Below are positions 15,700 to 19,077 of a stretch of 19,077 bases of DNA, piece after piece. Each line of letters opens with the position of its first letter. Position 1 is the first letter of the stretch. The DNA is taken from positions 1 to 19,077 of the forward strand of contig CAMKMK010000011.1 in NCBI GenBank assembly GCA_946413885.1. Direction: 5' to 3'. The notes beneath the pieces are model-generated. The model had not been told where the DNA came from, did no database searches, and was given only the letters and a program-made list of their open reading frames with translations. This DNA is from an uncultured Prevotellaceae bacterium. GTDB taxonomy: Bacteria; Bacteroidota; Bacteroidia; Bacteroidales; Bacteroidaceae. The position numbers and the translations under genes were made by a program.

Positions 15700-16770
15700 A
15701 TGAATAACAACATGAAATACAAACATATATACCTGTTAGCAGCATTTCTTATCAATGTGTTATATTCTCAGGGACGTAACGAAGTGGAAAAAGGATATAT
15801 CATCGTTACCGATTACCTGAAAGCAGATGGGAAAAAAGATGTGAGCGATGAAATCCAAAAACTTATTGACAAGAATCCCAATCGGACATTATTCTTCCCC
15901 GATGGAATCTATCTTATCAGCAAACCACTCGTTACGCCAGCCAATCCCCAAACAAGTGTCGCCCTCGAATTATCGAACTATGCCATTATCCGTGCGAAAG
16001 AGGGATGGAACCACGAAGAAGCGATGATAAGACTCGGAGGCAAAGATCCTGCAAATAACATTTCCATTCCAGGAAGCAACTATTATCTGGAAGGTGGCAT
16101 CATCGATGGGATGGGAGTAGCCAAAGGTATTTCGATAGATGGAGGACGTGAGACAGCAATCCGCAACACATCCATCAAAAATGTCACAGTGGGCATCCAC
16201 ATTAAGCATGGAGCCAACAGCGGTTCTTCCGACAGCGACATCAACAACGTGAATATTGTTGGAAACAGAACATCGGGCAGCGTGGGCGTTTTGATAGAAG
16301 GGCACGACAACACCCTCACCAATATGCGAATCGGAGGAGTCCACACAGGAGTTCATGTTTGTTCAGGAGGCAACAGCTTGAGAAACATCCACCCTTTGTA
16401 TTACAATTCCGATGAAAATTACGAGACCAGTTGCGGATTCATCGACGAGAGGTTCGACAATTGGTATGACTTCTGCTATAGCGACCAGTTCGCAATCGGT
16501 TTCCTAAGCTTTGGCGGAAAGAGTTTCTATGACCATTGCTTCGTCTATTGGTACTCAAACAAAGGTCCGCGTCACACTGTCTTTAAAAGCAATGGACGTT
16601 TCACATCAAGTGTGACAAACATGAATGCGGGCATAGGAAAGCATAACGCTACTACCGAAAACGTTATCCTTGACGTGGCCGAAGACGGAGGAAACGGCAT
16701 CTTCTTTAATCTCAATATTGGTGACCCTTCCCTGGTAACAGACCACGAACACGAGAAATACATGAGATAA
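15700..16770 (+). CDS. Exported right-handed beta-helix protein (pectate-lyase-like fold) inside the aromatic operon
   Basis: The N-terminus has a signal peptide (KYKHIYLLAAFLINVLYSQG), with cleavage probably after residue 23-25, so the product leaves the cytoplasm. Residues about 30-75 match the opening of pectate-lyase-3-type beta-helix domains (KADGKKDVSDEIQKLI, RTLFFPDGIYLISKPL). Residues about 110-230 show regular beta-helix turns (GGIIDGMGVAKGISIDGG, IRNTSIKNVTVGIHIKHG, GVLIEGHDNTLTNMRIGG). The C-terminal part is aromatic and may form a binding surface. I see no assured catalytic residues, so polysaccharide binding or cleavage is only possible. It starts one base after the aminotransferase stop and ends ten bases before the DAHP synthase start, so it must be co-transcribed with enzymes that have no known need for it. 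Confidence 0.82.
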   Translation: MNNNMKYKHIYLLAAFLINVLYSQGRNEVEKGYIIVTDYLKADGKKDVSDEIQKLIDKNPNRTLFFPDGIYLISKPLVTPANPQTSVALELSNYAIIRAKEGWNHEEAMIRLGGKDPANNISIPGSNYYLEGGIIDGMGVAKGISIDGGRETAIRNTSIKNVTVGIHIKHGANSGSSDSDINNVNIVGNRTSGSVGVLIEGHDNTLTNMRIGGVHTGVHVCSGGNSLRNIHPLYYNSDENYETSCGFIDERFDNWYDFCYSDQFAIGFLSFGGKSFYDHCFVYWYSNKGPRHTVFKSNGRFTSSVTNMNAGIGKHNATTENVILDVAEDGGNGIFFNLNIGDPSLVTDHEHEKYMR

Positions 16771-16780
16771 ACCAATAATA

Positions 16781-17854
16781 ATGAATAATATGGAATTCAA
16801 CTTACAACCCCTCAACTTTCCAAGTGACAATAAACGACCATTTGTCATTGCTGGCCCATGCGCAGCTGAAACGGAAGAACAGGTAATGACCACCGCACGA
16901 CAACTGGCAGAAAAAGGTTGCCACATGTTTCGTGCTGGAGTGTGGAAACCTCGAACAAAGCCTGGATGTTTTGAAGGTCAAGGCGAAAAAGCATTGCCTT
17001 GGATGCGCCGCGTAAAAGAAGAGACTGGCATGTTGACTGCTATCGAAGTAGCCACGCCTGAACACGTGGAACTGGCACTCAAATACGGCGTGGACATCCT
17101 TTGGATAGGAGCGCGTACAACAGCCAATCCATTTGCCGTGCAGGAACTTGCCGACAGCCTTCGAGGTGTTGACGTTCCCGTTTTGGTAAAGAATCCCGTT
17201 AACCCTGATCTTGAATTATGGATTGGAGCCCTACTCCGCATCAACGGAGCTGGAGTGAAACGTATGGCAGCCATCCATAGAGGCTTTAGCACCATCGACC
17301 ATAAACTTTATCGCAACATTCCACTTTGGCACATTCCTATCGAACTGCATCGCCGATTCCCAGGTCTTCCCGTAATCTGCGATCCAAGCCACATGGGCGG
17401 ACGTCGCGACCTGATAGCTACCCTCTGCCAGCAATCTATGGATATGGGATTTCATGGTCTTCTCATCGAAAGTCATTACAATCCTGACGAGGCATGGAGC
17501 GATGCCGCTCAACAAGTAACGCCCGAAGTGCTCGACTTTATTTTGGAACACCTTATCGTACGCGACAATGTTGAAATGACCGAATCGTTACTCTCTCTTC
17601 GCAAACAGATTGATGAGATGGATGACCAACTGATGGACTTGCTTACAAGGCGAATGCGTGTGAGCCGAGAGATTGCGATGTACAAGAAAGAACATAACAT
17701 GGGTGTAGTGCAGACACGCCGTTACGCAGAAATCCTCGACAAGCGAGGAGCACAGGGAAGTCTATGCGGCATGGACACAGGTTTCATTCGCCGTGTCTAT
17801 GAGGAAATTCATGCAGAGAGTGTTCGACAGCAAATGGAAATTATCAATAAATGA
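16781..17854 (+). CDS. DAHP synthase (type I-beta) fused to C-terminal chorismate mutase
   Basis: A two-domain enzyme. Residues 1 to about 262 form 3-deoxy-D-arabino-heptulosonate 7-phosphate synthase, which condenses phosphoenolpyruvate and erythrose 4-phosphate: FVIAGPCAAET, RAGVWKPRTKPGCFEGQG, GARTTANPFAVQEL, VKNPVNPDLELW and CDPSHMGGRRD are the usual binding motifs. Residues about 266-357 form an AroQ-type chorismate mutase (LRKQIDEMDDQLMDLLTRRM, then REIAMYKKEHNMGVV), which makes prephenate. This order of domains is known from Porphyromonas gingivalis, where prephenate acts through the mutase domain to inhibit the synthase, so the same feedback is likely here. An alternative start at residue 4 (MEF) is possible. 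The stop overlaps the tyrA start as ATGA. Confidence 0.95.
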   Translation: MNNMEFNLQPLNFPSDNKRPFVIAGPCAAETEEQVMTTARQLAEKGCHMFRAGVWKPRTKPGCFEGQGEKALPWMRRVKEETGMLTAIEVATPEHVELALKYGVDILWIGARTTANPFAVQELADSLRGVDVPVLVKNPVNPDLELWIGALLRINGAGVKRMAAIHRGFSTIDHKLYRNIPLWHIPIELHRRFPGLPVICDPSHMGGRRDLIATLCQQSMDMGFHGLLIESHYNPDEAWSDAAQQVTPEVLDFILEHLIVRDNVEMTESLLSLRKQIDEMDDQLMDLLTRRMRVSREIAMYKKEHNMGVVQTRRYAEILDKRGAQGSLCGMDTGFIRRVYEEIHAESVRQQMEIINK

Positions 17855-18630
17855 CTATGAAAATTCTGATTCTTGGAGCAGGCAAGATGGGCTCCTTTTT
17901 TGCCGACCTATTATCCTTCAACCACGAGTGTGCAGTATATGAAAATGACCCCAAACGAATGCGTTATCTTTATAATATCCAGCGATTTACATCAATGGAT
18001 GAGATTGACGCATTCAAGCCTAACTTGGTAATCAATGCTGTAACTTTGAAGTACACCATCGACGTTTTCCAGCAGGTGATTCCACATCTTCCAAGTGATT
18101 GTATCATCTCAGACATTTCAAGTGTGAAGACTGGACTTAAAGATTTCTACGAATCCACAGGTATGCATTATGTCAGCACGCACCCCATGTTTGGTCCAAC
18201 TTTTGCCAATTTGGGAGCACTCTCGTCAGAAAATGCAATCGTGATCAACGAGGGAGACTATTTGGGACGTGTATTCTTTCTCGATCTGTATCATCGCTTG
18301 GGGCTCAACGTCCACGAATACAGTTTCGATGAACATGATGAAGCAATGGCCTACAGCCTTTCTGTCCCCTTCGTCAGCACGTTCGTATTCAGCGCAGTCA
18401 TGAAGCATCAGGATGCTCCTGGCACGACCTTCAAGCGACATCTTAAGATAGCCAGAGGCGTTCTCTCAGAAGATGATACGCTCTTACGCGAGATCCTTTT
18501 CAACCCACGAACAAAGAGCCACGTGGAACAGATTCGTGCTGAGCTGAAGGAACTCATCCAGATAATCGATGATCGAGACGAGGATGCATTGAACAAATAC
18601 TTGATGAAGATCAGAGCGAACATAAAGTGA
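17851..18630 (+). CDS. tyrA: Prephenate dehydrogenase (TyrA family)
   Basis: Oxidises prephenate with decarboxylation to 4-hydroxyphenylpyruvate on the tyrosine branch. The Rossmann motif GAGKMG (9-14) is near the N-terminus, and the acidic residue in VYENDP at the end of the second strand suggests NAD+ rather than NADP+. The central SDISSVKTGL and HPMFGPTF (from His111) segments are typical of the family. There is no ACT domain and the length of 259 residues is short, so feedback by tyrosine is less evident from sequence. Its start overlaps the DAHP synthase/chorismate mutase stop by four bases (two possible ATGs, 17851 and 17857). It is the last gene of the operon; the terminator is about 160 bases further on, after a repeat array. 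Confidence 0.93.
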   Translation: MTMKILILGAGKMGSFFADLLSFNHECAVYENDPKRMRYLYNIQRFTSMDEIDAFKPNLVINAVTLKYTIDVFQQVIPHLPSDCIISDISSVKTGLKDFYESTGMHYVSTHPMFGPTFANLGALSSENAIVINEGDYLGRVFFLDLYHRLGLNVHEYSFDEHDEAMAYSLSVPFVSTFVFSAVMKHQDAPGTTFKRHLKIARGVLSEDDTLLREILFNPRTKSHVEQIRAELKELIQIIDDRDEDALNKYLMKIRANIK

Positions 18631-18691
18631 AACCAGAAGCATAAGAAGACGATACAAGGTCATAAAAATGTGTTGTTATCCCTTACGTGTT

Positions 18692-18766
18692 GTGTTGATG
18701 GTTTCAACACATTCTTCTTGCAGTTTCAACACGTTCTTCTTGCAGTTTCAACGTGTTGTCTTTTTC
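18692..18766. repeat. 22-bp-period array with TCAACACGTT core (array B)
   Basis: Copies of the core start at 18704, 18726 and 18748, exactly 22 bases apart; the first two share the spacer TTCTTCTTGCAGT. The third carries CGTG in place of CACG, i.e. the core is inverted. An inverted copy (GTGTTGA, 18692-18698) lies just before the first and could form a 7-bp hairpin with TCAACAC at 18704-18710. The core and period match array A at 2940-3060. Unlike A, this array lies inside the transcribed region, between tyrA and its terminator. Confidence 0.85.
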
Positions 18767-18790
18767 ATCTCCATTGGTTGAAAAAAAACA

Positions 18791-18827
18791 GAGAGGTCAG
18801 CTGAATCGCCAACCTCTCCGCTTTTTT
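18791..18827 (+). terminator. Rho-independent terminator of the aromatic operon
   Basis: GAGAGGT (18791-18797) pairs with ACCTCTC (18812-18818) around a 14-base loop, followed by CGC and six T. It comes 160 bases after the tyrA stop, so the operon has a long 3' untranslated region that contains array B. Confidence 0.87.
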
Positions 18828-18828
18828 A

Positions 18829-19077
18829 TTCTATTTTGACAAATACCAAATGGTATGTCGTAAATCGTAAATCGGACTAGGAGAAGTAATTTCAAGAATG
18901 AGCATGCCAGAGCAGCCCAATGGATCTGCGGCCAGTATGGAATTGATGAAGGAGAGTTGTAAGATTGCTGTCAACTAATCCGGGAAGGACAATATTCAAC
19001 AGGAAGAAGGGTTAATAAAGAATTATTGGTGTCCGCTAAAAGTTAAAAGGGGATAAAATATGTGTCCGCATTGCCGA
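18829..19077. other. Unassigned tail, possibly reaching an insertion-sequence end
   Basis: I see no credible gene or promoter here. Short open stretches occur in two frames between 18890 and 19040 (for example EHARAAQWICGQYGIDEGEL before a stop), which may be a decayed coding remnant. TGTCCGC occurs twice (in 19028-19045 as GTGTCCGCTAAAAGTTAAAA, and again near 19061), a sequence that resembles ends of some Bacteroidetes IS elements. No transposase is visible before the window ends. Confidence 0.25.

Noticed and set aside
18898..18978. Short ORF (26 residues) beginning MSMPEQPNGS
   Set aside because: No promoter, no motif, and a competing open frame in the same stretch; more likely chance or a decayed remnant.

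Overview
The window looks like chromosomal DNA of a gut- or mouth-type Bacteroidales bacterium, most likely Prevotella or a close relative. The grounds are several promoters of the Bacteroidetes form (TTG, 19-20 bases, TAnnTTTG), no clear Shine-Dalgarno sites, exported carbohydrate-active enzymes with Bacteroides-style lipoprotein signals, and a large surface protein ending in the short 'GQKV...YIINGKKVLVK' tail typical of Prevotella and Bacteroides secreted proteins. The genus is an inference.

Layout. (1) 1-2849: the 3' part of a large secreted protein with GLUG-like repeats and a carbohydrate-binding-like domain, followed by a strong terminator. (2) 2850-3228: a 22-base-period array of TCAACACGTT motifs, then a promoter. 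(3) 3229-10162: a plus-strand run of four genes with gaps of 2 to 39 bases: a GH20-type beta-hexosaminidase, a DUF4838/PA14 lipoprotein, a GH95 alpha-fucosidase lipoprotein and an unknown membrane protein. The three exported proteins look like a set for trimming fucose and N-acetylhexosamine from host-type glycans; no SusC/SusD pair or regulator lies in the window. (4) 10163-13182, minus strand: a luxS - sodium:alanine symporter - EamA transporter operon with overlapping genes, and downstream a tRNA-Ser(CGA) with its own promoter and terminator. (5) 13205-13450: a small TPR-like protein, divergent from luxS. (6) 13468-18630: the aromatic amino acid operon pheA - aminotransferase - beta-helix protein - DAHP synthase/chorismate mutase - tyrA. 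(7) 18631-19077: a second 22-base-period array with the same core motif, a terminator, and an unassigned tail that may touch an insertion sequence.

The most striking element is the leader of the aromatic operon. A strong promoter is followed by an unlisted 28-codon ORF (13527-13613) with nine Tyr/Phe codons among eleven consecutive codons. Its distal part is perfectly complementary over 9 bases to the 5' arm of a terminator hairpin that ends three bases before the pheA start codon. This has the parts of a ribosome-mediated attenuator sensing charged tRNA-Tyr and tRNA-Phe, and the operon it controls makes exactly these two amino acids: DAHP synthase feeds the shikimate pathway, chorismate mutase makes prephenate, PheA and TyrA split it to the two keto acids, and the aminotransferase finishes both. 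The exported beta-helix protein embedded in this operon has no obvious role there and is the second puzzle. The third is the pair of repeat arrays some 15.7 kb apart that share a core motif and an exact period but differ in spacer sequence.
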